A DNA stretch of 33,380 nucleotides from an uncultured Actinomycetes bacterium (GTDB lineage: Bacteria > Actinomycetota > Actinomycetes > Nanopelagicales > Nanopelagicaceae): assembly GCA_903924485.1 (NCBI GenBank), contig CAIYBL010000135.1, positions 1 to 33,380 of the forward strand, in the 5' to 3' direction. Within the stretch, counting starts at the first letter, position 1. Every line of letters starts with the position of its first letter. This document shows positions 24,786-31,196 of the stretch, piece after piece. Position numbers and translations under genes: made by a program. Below the pieces are notes generated by a model. The model saw only the letters and a list, made by a program, of their open reading frames with translations. It was not told where the DNA came from and did no database searches.

Positions 24786-25810
24786 AATTTGGGGCGGATT
24801 TCTCCGGAACCTCGAGCGGTCAGAGTCGTTGGAATAATTTCTTGTCGTACCTTGCCGTCATATCCGTTGATACGACTAAACAATAGTTCGGCTGACTTTT
24901 CACCCATGGCTCGGATGTCTTGAGTGACTAATGTAATTGCTGGATCCAGAAGGTCCCCCACAGGGATTTCGTCAAACCCAATGAGCGCTACTTTCTTTTC
25001 CAAGCGGGCATCCCGAAGTGCCCTGATGGCTGCGACTGTTACCAAGTTCTGACTTGCAAAGATTGCTGTGGGTGCATTTGAACTGGTGACGAGTTTCTTA
25101 ATCTGATCAATTAGGTCTTCATGACTCCTGGGTCCTTGAATCACCATTGATTGATTTAGAGGAATTTTCGCTGATTGCAATGCGCTTTTGTATCCCGAAT
25201 ATCGTTGCTGTGCAGTGTAAATATCTGGTTGGTCTCCGATGTACGCGATTCTCTTATGTCCAAAGGATAGTAAGTGGTCAACTGCATCTTTACTGCCCTC
25301 CTTGTTGGTTGAAAGGACAGAATCAGCGGCGAAATTAATTGGTGGACGATCGATAAACCCAACTTTGATTCCGGCCTTTACTTCGGGTTTCAAATAACTG
25401 TGATCAGATGTTGAGGGAGCAATAATCAAACCATCAACGCGGCGAGAAATAAAAAGAGACACTAATTCTTTTTCACGATCTGCTTCCTCATCCAAACTTG
25501 CAACAAAAACTATGAATCCGAGTTCGCGTGCATAGTTTTCAAAAACCCTATGGAGAACAGATGAGAACGGGTTGGAAATATCTTCCAGGAGAAGACCGAT
25601 TGTCCTAGTTCTTCCATCAATTCTTCGAAGGCTCCCTGCGGTCATATTTGGTGTGTAGTGAAGTTTGGCGGCTGCCTTCTTTACTCTTACGACAAGCTCT
25701 GGATCAACAGTGCTCACTTCATTAAAGACACGAGAAACTGTTTTCAGACTCGTTCCTGATAATGCAGCGACCTCACGCATAGTTGGGCGCGAATTCTTAA
25801 GGGTCTTCAA
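24782..25810 (-). CDS. LacI family transcriptional regulator, last gene of the Rbs-like operon
   Basis: LacI/GalR repressor, 342 residues. The helix-turn-helix is TMREVAALSGTSLKTVSRVF (10-29), the hinge AGSLRR, then the sugar-binding-like domain from TIGLLLEDISNPFSSVLHRV. I accept the TTG at 25810, three bases after the ATPase stop and next to a weak GAG; an ATG at 25780 would cut the protein just before the helix-turn-helix and has no ribosome site. Being co-transcribed with its presumed target operon, it probably autoregulates through the operator at 28720-28731. The ligand is likely the imported sugar or its derivative. Confidence 0.9.
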   Translation of the reverse strand: MKTLKNSRPTMREVAALSGTSLKTVSRVFNEVSTVDPELVVRVKKAAAKLHYTPNMTAGSLRRIDGRTRTIGLLLEDISNPFSSVLHRVFENYARELGFIVFVASLDEEADREKELVSLFISRRVDGLIIAPSTSDHSYLKPEVKAGIKVGFIDRPPINFAADSVLSTNKEGSKDAVDHLLSFGHKRIAYIGDQPDIYTAQQRYSGYKSALQSAKIPLNQSMVIQGPRSHEDLIDQIKKLVTSSNAPTAIFASQNLVTVAAIRALRDARLEKKVALIGFDEIPVGDLLDPAITLVTQDIRAMGEKSAELLFSRINGYDGKVRQEIIPTTLTARGSGEIRPKF

Positions 25811-25813
25811 TGC

Positions 25814-26569
25814 TTACTCAATAAGGCCAGTGATAGTCCCAAGAAGACTTTGGGAATCAAAGCTATTAGTGGGTGCATCGGCGACGATCTTACCCAAGCG
25901 CAAAACGACAATGCGGTCCGTGACTTCAAGAACATGCGGCAAAGTGTGGGATATAAATACAACCCCAAGACCCCGAGCCTTAGCTGCACGAATTACCTGG
26001 AGAACTTCACCGGCCTGCCGTGCACCTAAGTGGTTCGTCGGTTCATCCAAAATGATTACTTTGCTTGCCCATGAAACTGCGCGGCCAATTGCAACGGCTT
26101 GACGCTGCCCACCGGAGAGTTGTGAGACCGAACGGCCTGATTGAGGTACTGCGATCCCTACTTTTTCAAGATTTTCGTGGGCTTCGATATCCATCTCTTT
26201 TTGAGAGAGAAATCCTAATTTTCCAAGAACGCCTTTGACGTATTTCTCTCGGCCCAGAAAAACATTTGCACTCACTGACAAATCTGGAGCTAAGCCAGAA
26301 TCTTGATATAACGTCTCCACGCCAGCTTCGAGGGCATCGTGTGGCGAATCCCAGTGACGCTCCACTCCCTCGAGGGTGATGGTTCCTTCGCTGGGTTGGT
26401 GAGCCCCAGAAAGAACCTTGACTAACGTGGACTTGCCAGCCCCATTATCTCCGACCAAACCCACAACTTCGCCTGCATGAATTTTGAAACTTACATCGGT
26501 CAGTGCAACCACCGAGCCATAATTCTTAGACACATGTGAGACCTCATAAAGCACAGAAGTTGTATTCAT
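25814..26569 (-). CDS. Sugar ABC importer ATPase, single-domain (RbsA/FrcA type)
   Basis: ATPase of a carbohydrate-uptake type 2 (CUT2) importer, 251 residues. Walker A GDNGAGKST, Q-loop LYQDSGLAPDLSV, signature LSGGQRQAVAIGRA, Walker B VIILDEPTNHLG and switch FISHT are present. Classical RbsA has two fused ATPase halves and about 500 residues. This one has only one half, as in FrcA-type transporters, so it should work as a homodimer. ATG 26569 has GGGAG at a good distance and lies 9 bases after the permease gene. Confidence 0.9.
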   Translation of the reverse strand: MNTTSVLYEVSHVSKNYGSVVALTDVSFKIHAGEVVGLVGDNGAGKSTLVKVLSGAHQPSEGTITLEGVERHWDSPHDALEAGVETLYQDSGLAPDLSVSANVFLGREKYVKGVLGKLGFLSQKEMDIEAHENLEKVGIAVPQSGRSVSQLSGGQRQAVAIGRAVSWASKVIILDEPTNHLGARQAGEVLQVIRAAKARGLGVVFISHTLPHVLEVTDRIVVLRLGKIVADAPTNSFDSQSLLGTITGLIE

Positions 26570-26578
26570 CGCATCTCC

Positions 26579-27559
26579 CTACTTTCTGGCTCTACTGCGT
26601 AGTTGCTGGAGCAAGACAGCGGCTGCAATAAGAATCGCAACTACAACTTGCTTCCAGTTTGCCGCCACATTGATGATGATCAATCCACTAGTGACGGTTG
26701 TTAAAATCAGGGCGCCCAAAATTGTTCCAGACAGTTTTCCAGTACCACCAGTCAACGCAATCCCACCAATAACAACAGCGGCAATTGCCTGTAATTCGCC
26801 ACCTTGACCCGACGTCGGTGCGCCAACACCCAATCTTAAGTAATAGTAATAGCCGGCTAATCCAGCAAGTATGCCTGAGAGAATGTAAATCTTTGCCAGA
26901 TGACGATTAACGTTTATTCCGGCAGCACGGGCAGCAAATGAATTAGAACCTATTGCATAGGTGTAACGACCAAATCGCGCTTTCGACAAGAAAGCCCAAG
27001 CAATGAGTACAAGTATCACGATAATAATTCCAGGCTTAGAGAGCGGCCCAATAGTTGGCACGGTCATTGAAATAGCATTTTCTGGACCGCCACCGACTGG
27101 ACCACCGCCAGTAAACACAATCGAGAGACCGGCGCCTGCGCCCATGGTGACCAGAGTCGCGATAAAGGGAACTACGTGTGTCTTTGTAATTAAGAATGCA
27201 TTGATGGCACCAACAATAATTCCCGTTCCTACGGCAATAAGCAGGCCAACTATCAAAGTGAAATTCTGGCTGTGATGCGAAGTTGTTAAATGTTCCATTT
27301 CAAAAGCTGCAACAACACCAGCAATGCCAACTGTCGATCCCACCGAAAGATCGATGCCACCAGAAATGATTACGAAAGATTCTCCGACGGCAATCAAAAT
27401 AATAGGAGCCCAGTCTGAAAGAATATTTCCAAATACAGCATTCGAGAAGAAGATTGGGTTGCGCCATGTAAAGAAGGCGACCATAAGAAACAGGACAACG
27501 AATAAAAGTACTTGTTGATTGCCAAGTATTCCTTTGACTCGATTCTTCACTGAATCCAT
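26579..27559 (-). CDS. Sugar ABC importer permease (RbsC type)
   Basis: CUT2 permease, about 326 residues from the ATG at 27559, which has AAAGGTG 6 bases ahead. A GTG at 27586 is open but its purine run lies too close to it. Eight to ten hydrophobic segments are visible. Family hallmarks are ESFVIISGGIDLSVGS (the RbsC-type region) near 59-74, GRYTYAIGSNSFAARAAGIN, and AIAAVVIGGIALTGGTGKLS. Forms the channel with the ATPase next to it. Confidence 0.9.
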   Translation of the reverse strand: MDSVKNRVKGILGNQQVLLFVVLFLMVAFFTWRNPIFFSNAVFGNILSDWAPIILIAVGESFVIISGGIDLSVGSTVGIAGVVAAFEMEHLTTSHHSQNFTLIVGLLIAVGTGIIVGAINAFLITKTHVVPFIATLVTMGAGAGLSIVFTGGGPVGGGPENAISMTVPTIGPLSKPGIIIVILVLIAWAFLSKARFGRYTYAIGSNSFAARAAGINVNRHLAKIYILSGILAGLAGYYYYLRLGVGAPTSGQGGELQAIAAVVIGGIALTGGTGKLSGTILGALILTTVTSGLIIINVAANWKQVVVAILIAAAVLLQQLRSRARK

Positions 27560-27586
27560 CAATTCACCTTTGCTCACTTGCGTCAC

Positions 27587-27604
27587 TTCCTTGCTACCAA
27601 GGAA
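27587..27604 (-). other. Small hairpin just before the sugar permease gene
   Basis: Stem TTCCTTG / CAAGGAA (7 pairs) with a 4-base loop. It lies about 28 bases before the chosen permease ATG and could modulate translation or form the second part of a stem-loop pair with the longer hairpin upstream. Confidence 0.4.
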
Positions 27605-27606
27605 TC

Positions 27607-27645
27607 AGGTTGATTGGCACAAATCCCCTCCGCGCCAATCAACCT
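27607..27645 (-). terminator. Hairpin between the sugar binding-protein and permease genes
   Basis: Twelve-pair stem (27607-27618 with 27634-27645, arms AGGTTGATTGGC / GCCAATCAACCT) and a 15-base loop. No T-run. Same place in the operon and similar size as the hairpin after livK, so a role in raising the binding protein to permease ratio is likely. Confidence 0.55.
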
Positions 27646-27665
27646 AATCTATCGTCTAGGCCTTA

Positions 27666-28658
27666 TTAGGCAACGTATGTGTACTTCACGAGGTCAGCAG
27701 CGGAAGTTGATGCGCTGAGAACCACGTTAGGAATCACGACGTTCTTCTTGATCTTTGCGATCCCGGCAGCATCCTTATCCAATGTTGCAACCAAGTAGTC
27801 GATTGCAAGCTTGGCTTCAGCAGCTGGATTCTGAGCAACAAGAGCAGTGAAAACGCCCTTCTTGATCAAATCAACGTTTCCTGGGTAAGCGTCATATCCG
27901 ATCAATGCAATCTTGCCAACGAGACCCTTCGCCTGAAGTGCCGAGGCAGCACCGGCAGCGTTGGTTCCATCGATTGCAAAGATGCCGTTGAGCTTTGGAT
28001 ACTTTGTCAACCAGTTTGAAACGTTTGTGTTTGCAACGGATGGTTGAGATTGTGAGTATGCCTTATCGACAATCTTGATGTGTGGGTAACGTACTTTGAT
28101 ACGAGCAGTGAAGCCATCCAAGCGACCAACGTTTGTTGTTGCAGTAGCAGAAGTAAGTCCTACAACAACCTGGTATGAACCGCTTGACTTGTACTTAATC
28201 GCCTTTGCTAATGCATCAGCAGCTTTTGCGCCACCATCTGCGTTATCGCCAGTGATAAATGAAGTTACCTTTGAAAGATCATTGACATGTGTGTCAACGT
28301 TAACAACTGGAATGCCAGCCTTAATTGCTTTGTCATTAGTTGCTTGTAGCGCTGTTGGATCTGTTGGGATCAGCACTAAGCCGTTTGGCTTCTGTGCAAG
28401 TACCTGATCAGCAATAGGAATTTGAGTCGCAGGTGAGTAGACCGATGGGTCTCCTTGCCAAATGATTGTTACGTTCTTAACAGCTGCTTCAGCATCTGCG
28501 CCAACTTTCATTGCCTTAAAGAATGGATCTGCTTCTGCACCCATTACGAATGCGATGGTGTACTTCGTTGCAGCATGTGCAGGTGCCATAATGCCAACGG
28601 AGAGCATTGCTGCAGTAGCAGTAAGAGCCACGGCGGCAATGGAGCGACGATTTGCCAT
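27666..28658 (-). CDS. Sugar ABC importer solute-binding protein (RbsB type, Peripla_BP_4)
   Basis: Receptor of the CUT2 importer, 330 residues from the ATG at 28658, which has AGGGA before it; a TTG at 28748 is open but would place the operator inside the gene and hide the signal peptide. The signal peptide MANRRSIAAVALTATAAML ... APAHA ends before ATKYTIAFVMG. No Cys is present, so it is not a lipoprotein. The mature part shows PFFKAMKVGADAEA, the second-lobe GIFAIDGTNAAGAASALQAKG and ALIGYDAYPGN motifs of RbsB-like proteins. The ligand is probably a pentose, hexose or polyol. Confidence 0.9.
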   Translation of the reverse strand: MANRRSIAAVALTATAAMLSVGIMAPAHAATKYTIAFVMGAEADPFFKAMKVGADAEAAVKNVTIIWQGDPSVYSPATQIPIADQVLAQKPNGLVLIPTDPTALQATNDKAIKAGIPVVNVDTHVNDLSKVTSFITGDNADGGAKAADALAKAIKYKSSGSYQVVVGLTSATATTNVGRLDGFTARIKVRYPHIKIVDKAYSQSQPSVANTNVSNWLTKYPKLNGIFAIDGTNAAGAASALQAKGLVGKIALIGYDAYPGNVDLIKKGVFTALVAQNPAAEAKLAIDYLVATLDKDAAGIAKIKKNVVIPNVVLSASTSAADLVKYTYVA

Positions 28659-28678
28659 ATTTTCCCTTTCGATTTTTC

Positions 28679-28693
28679 CACTCACCTTGAGTG
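28679..28693. repeat. Inverted repeat CACTCA-3-TGAGTG in the sugar operon leader
   Basis: A 6-base-pair inverted repeat with a 3-base centre, about 20 bases upstream of the sugar binding-protein ATG. It may form a leader hairpin just before the ribosome site or be a second regulator site. Its arm resembles the CCACTCAC arm of the livK hairpin. Confidence 0.35.
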
Positions 28694-28719
28694 AATCGGT
28701 AAACTTCGTTATCATGTGA

Positions 28720-28731
28720 GACAACGTTGTC
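28720..28731. promoter_or_regulatory. LacI-type operator of the Rbs-like operon
   Basis: GACAACGTTGTC, a perfect 12-base palindrome with central CG. It starts 4 bases after the -10 on the minus strand and so overlaps the expected start of transcription. The LacI gene at the end of the same operon is the likely partner. Confidence 0.7.
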
Positions 28732-28735
28732 CCGA

Positions 28736-28764
28736 AAGGTACCCACAAGAAAATTCTTGGTCAA
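28736..28764 (-). promoter_or_regulatory. Rbs-like operon promoter
   Basis: Minus strand TTGACC (-35, 28759-28764), 17-base spacer, TACCTT (-10, 28736-28741). The -10 is weak, but the layout is the same as at livK: operator immediately after it. Confidence 0.5.
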
Positions 28765-28826
28765 CAGCTTTGAGCGCAAGTGTTTATAACGATTTCATAA
28801 CGGAAAATTCTGAGGAGTAGGTAGAT

Positions 28827-29240
28827 ATGAGCCAGGACTGGAAAAGAGAAGTAAGCGCCCAATGGAGCGCGGCGGAGGTTGCCGAATTCTGCGCTCACAT
28901 AGGCATCGATTTCGAATCAACCTTCGCTAACTCACTGGCGAGCGCTGCGCATTCTCACAATCCTTACGCTGGCTACCGCTGGGAGATCATGCAGAATTCG
29001 CGGATCAAGCCTGGGGTTCTTCACCTCGTACCGCCACTCGTGAGCGCGGAACCTACCGTGTGGGAGGAATGGTTTTTTGTGGACGGGCAAATGCATCATC
29101 ACGTCTTGCGCAATCACTCACATGCGCAAGCCACGCAGACATGGCAAGGAAAGGATGATGAGCACCCCGCAGAAGTCCATAACGTGTTGTGGCACCATTT
29201 CAATGATGCAGATTTACGGCCATCTGCGTTCCAGATCTAA
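28827..29240 (+). CDS. Uncharacterised His- and Trp-rich small protein
   Basis: I do not recognise this 137-residue protein. ATG 28827 is preceded by GAGGAG at a suitable distance, and the frame is well used, so it is probably a real gene. It has no signal peptide or membrane segment. It contains 13 His and 7 Trp, with an HHH at about 90-92, NHSH shortly after and WHH near the C-terminus, and a compact W-rich middle (VWEEWFFVDG). The His clusters suggest metal binding, but no known metal-site pattern is recognised. It is divergent from the sugar operon, across 168 bases holding that operon's promoter, and ends 16 bases before the decayed tRNA. Confidence 0.7.
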   Translation: MSQDWKREVSAQWSAAEVAEFCAHIGIDFESTFANSLASAAHSHNPYAGYRWEIMQNSRIKPGVLHLVPPLVSAEPTVWEEWFFVDGQMHHHVLRNHSHAQATQTWQGKDDEHPAEVHNVLWHHFNDADLRPSAFQI

Positions 29241-29252
29241 TTCTTAACGATA

Positions 29253-29333
29253 GGAGTGGGCCCTGTCGGGCTCGAACCGACGGCCCACCGATTAAAAGTC
29301 CGTTGCTCTACCGAGTGAACTAAAGGCCCCACT
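29253..29333 (-). repeat. Direct repeat copy 1 bordering the island (att-like)
   Basis: 81 bases matching 31019-31099 with four mismatches, same orientation. It includes the whole tRNA-Lys-like sequence plus 4 bases on each side. Start-to-start distance to the other copy is 1766 bases. Confidence 0.7.
29257..29329 (-). pseudogene. Degenerate tRNA-Lys(UUU) copy
   Basis: 73-base copy of the intact tRNA-Lys at 31023-31095, differing at four sites. Acceptor stem, T arm and the TTT anticodon are kept. In the D arm, C11 is U (giving a U-G pair) and G15 is C. In the anticodon stem, the change at 41 makes a G29-G41 mismatch. Position 47 is changed in the variable loop. Loss of G15 breaks the G15-C48 tertiary pair, and the stem mismatch lies close to the anticodon. 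It could still be transcribed, but it is more likely a relic att site than a working gene. Confidence 0.7.
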
Positions 29334-29334
29334 G

Positions 29335-29726
29335 CTTAGAAAGCGTGAAGCTAAGGAATATAAAAATCTGGTTTTATTAGCTGGGCTAGTGGGATTGCGG
29401 TGAGCAGAAATAATTGCGCTCGCACCTGAAGATTTTGATTTTAAAAATCAAACTATTTCAGTAACAAAGTCTTTAACGGAAGTGAATCGTCATTTACAAC
29501 TTGTCACTCCAAAAAATCGGCAAAGTGGAATTTTGCCGATTCACAACATTCTAATTAGAAATTTAAAGAGAGGGTTTTGATGAAAGAACCGCACTCTCCA
29601 GTATTTAAAGCGCGGAAAAGTGGATATCTTAGACACAGTAATTTTTCTAGAAGAATCTTCAAACCTGCTCTAAACATATTGGGAATTAAAGATTTCACAT
29701 TCCACAGTCTGCAGCATACATGCTAT
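29335..29726 (+). pseudogene. Tyrosine recombinase (phage-type integrase) remnant
   Basis: Broken C-terminal half of an integrase next to the tRNA-Lys copy. Frame 1 reads LVLLAGLVGLR, then an in-frame TGA at 29401-29403, then AEIIALAPEDFDFKNQTISV and VTPKNRQSGILPIH until TGA at 29578. The GLR carries the first catalytic Arg and xGEIxAL is its usual follower. The match resumes in another frame from about 29580 (SPVFKARKSGYLRHSNFSRR ... FTFHSLQHTC). The HxLRHT box has Gln for the second catalytic Arg. The following GH box and the Tyr nucleophile are missing, as is everything N-terminal of the GLR region. One stop, one frameshift and two truncations leave no active enzyme. Confidence 0.8.
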
Positions 29727-29766
29727 AGATCAGAATATAGAAAGAATTTTATTCTAAATAAAGAGA

Positions 29767-30870
29767 TTACTTCTTGATTTTATAGCCTTTTGGACAAGAG
29801 GGCTTAATCCCACTTACCTGTTTAGTTGATTTACCTTTGATGCAATTAATAGTTATATTTCTATTTGTAATTGCCGTTTTTGAGTTAGGTATTCCTGAAT
29901 CTTTAACCCATAAAGTACCTACATTCACAAGTGAATTTTGACCATCAAAAAAATACACATTTAGTCCACATACCGCTCCTGGTTTAACAAAATGGGGCAT
30001 AGCCCCGTGATCGTTAGTTCCATAGGTGAAAAAAGTGGCCAGATTGAGTGGAGAAGTTGAAAAAGGTTCGCCGGGAGACAAAGTCAAACACCTGTCTGTA
30101 GAAACAGAAATTGGCATAGGTATTTTATCGGGGCCAACTAAAAAGACATTACTGTCTTTAATATTGAGACGATTGGTCAATACCTCGCCTCCGAAAAAAA
30201 TATTATATTTTCTTGAAACGTTAATATTTAAAAGAGCTAATGGGTCAGTGTCCAGCCGTGTGTTGGAAGGTATTTGAATTGGGCTAGCCTTCGTCGCATC
30301 TATAAGCGAGATAAAATAGCTCCATGCAGGTAAGAGATTATTTTTATCTAAAACGGACAAGCCATGAAAACTTTGATTTTGGATTTTCATTAACGTTTCC
30401 TGAGAACCGGGTTGTAGGGACTTTTCTTCTGAGTAATTTGTTGTCACTACTTGCTTTTGAAAAGAAATCTTTCGTGGGGAGCAACCCACACCCTGGTAAG
30501 TCAGAGAAATTTTTGCCGTAAAATTACTATTCAAATTCAATGTTGCGCTACTTTTGTATCCGGAAATATTAAAATCATGCAAAATCCAACTATCAGCAAA
30601 TAAAATTTGTGGATCATCCACAATTCCACGTGGAAATTGTTTGTCTTCAATAATTGGTTGATTGTTTGAATCCAAAGCTTCTACTTTCAGTTCAGTGATA
30701 ATCAGATTTCCAACGTCAAGCTTTATGCTTGAAGGCTGACCATCAGTCCATGCACTATCGGGAAATTGCGATAAGCATTGATCAGCTTGAGCAATTGAAG
30801 TAGAAAAGAAAGAAAATGACAGGGATAGGATTGAGATAGCTATCAGAGTTCTAACTGTCTTGCGGAGCAT
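29767..30870 (-). CDS. Secreted protein of unknown function, AT-rich
   Basis: 367 residues, unknown role. A clear Sec signal peptide (MLRKTVRTLIAISILSLSFS ... SIAQA) is followed by DQCLSQFPDSAW. The middle is beta-rich with few recognisable motifs, and Cys occur at the start and end (CLSQF; CGLNVYF; NCIKGKSTKQ; SCPKGYKIKK), so disulphides are likely. The Lys-rich C-terminus with KGKSTK ... CPKGYKIKK resembles tails I associate with secreted proteins of freshwater actinobacteria, from memory only. There is no LPxTG motif. It lies between the integrase remnant and the intact tRNA-Lys and is clearly more AT-rich than its surroundings, suggesting arrival with the island. No Shine-Dalgarno is seen before the ATG. 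Confidence 0.7.
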   Translation of the reverse strand: MLRKTVRTLIAISILSLSFSFFSTSIAQADQCLSQFPDSAWTDGQPSSIKLDVGNLIITELKVEALDSNNQPIIEDKQFPRGIVDDPQILFADSWILHDFNISGYKSSATLNLNSNFTAKISLTYQGVGCSPRKISFQKQVVTTNYSEEKSLQPGSQETLMKIQNQSFHGLSVLDKNNLLPAWSYFISLIDATKASPIQIPSNTRLDTDPLALLNINVSRKYNIFFGGEVLTNRLNIKDSNVFLVGPDKIPMPISVSTDRCLTLSPGEPFSTSPLNLATFFTYGTNDHGAMPHFVKPGAVCGLNVYFFDGQNSLVNVGTLWVKDSGIPNSKTAITNRNITINCIKGKSTKQVSGIKPSCPKGYKIKK

Positions 30871-31018
30871 TACGGAAGGATAACATTCTGAATTTCATGA
30901 TTAATTGGCTTTTGGCTTTTCGTTTGTGCTCAATTTCAAACTTTGGTGACAGATTCGTTACAAATATATAATTTTTTTGAATCTAATACTGTCGTGGGTG
31001 AAAATATACTCTCAAATT
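30871..31018. other. AT-rich gap inside the island
   Basis: 148 bases, very AT-rich (TATATAATTTTTTTG run near 30964-30978), without an open frame I can support. It must hold the promoter of the secreted-protein gene: TATCCT lies 6 bases before that ATG on the minus strand, but no good -35 was found. Confidence 0.4.
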
Positions 31019-31099
31019 GGAGTGGGCCCTGTCGGGCTCGAACCGACGACCCACGGATTAAAAGTCCGTTGCTCTACCGACTGAGCTAAAGGCCCCACT
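31019..31099 (-). repeat. Direct repeat copy 2 bordering the island (att-like, intact tRNA side)
   Basis: 81 bases matching 29253-29333 with four mismatches, containing the intact tRNA-Lys. Confidence 0.7.
31023..31095 (-). tRNA. tRNA-Lys(UUU)
   Basis: Full cloverleaf of 73 bases without CCA. Acceptor GGGCCTT pairs with AGGGCCC (one G-U), followed by discriminator A. D stem GCTC/GAGC, D loop AGTCGGTA, anticodon stem ACGGA/TCCGT, loop CTTTTAA with anticodon TTT, variable loop GGGTC, T stem GTCGG/CCGAC, loop TTCGAGC. CCA is not encoded. Confidence 0.97.
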
Positions 31100-31102
31100 A
31101 TT

Positions 31103-31127
31103 TTCGCGACGAGTTTGCTATCGCGAA
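31103..31127. repeat. Inverted repeat upstream of tRNA-Lys
   Basis: TTCGCGA and TCGCGAA (7 pairs) around an 11-base centre, 8 bases upstream of the tRNA 5' end. A second small hairpin (GTGCT/AGCAC, 31131-31146) follows. Either may end the transcript of the dienelactone hydrolase gene, which reads toward the tRNA, or belong to the tRNA promoter. No T-run. Confidence 0.35.
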
Positions 31128-31196
31128 CGAGTGCTGAGGTTAGCACCCAAGGGGTCGAAGAGCCGAATTGCTCGAGGAATAAGACTTTTTCGGGGG

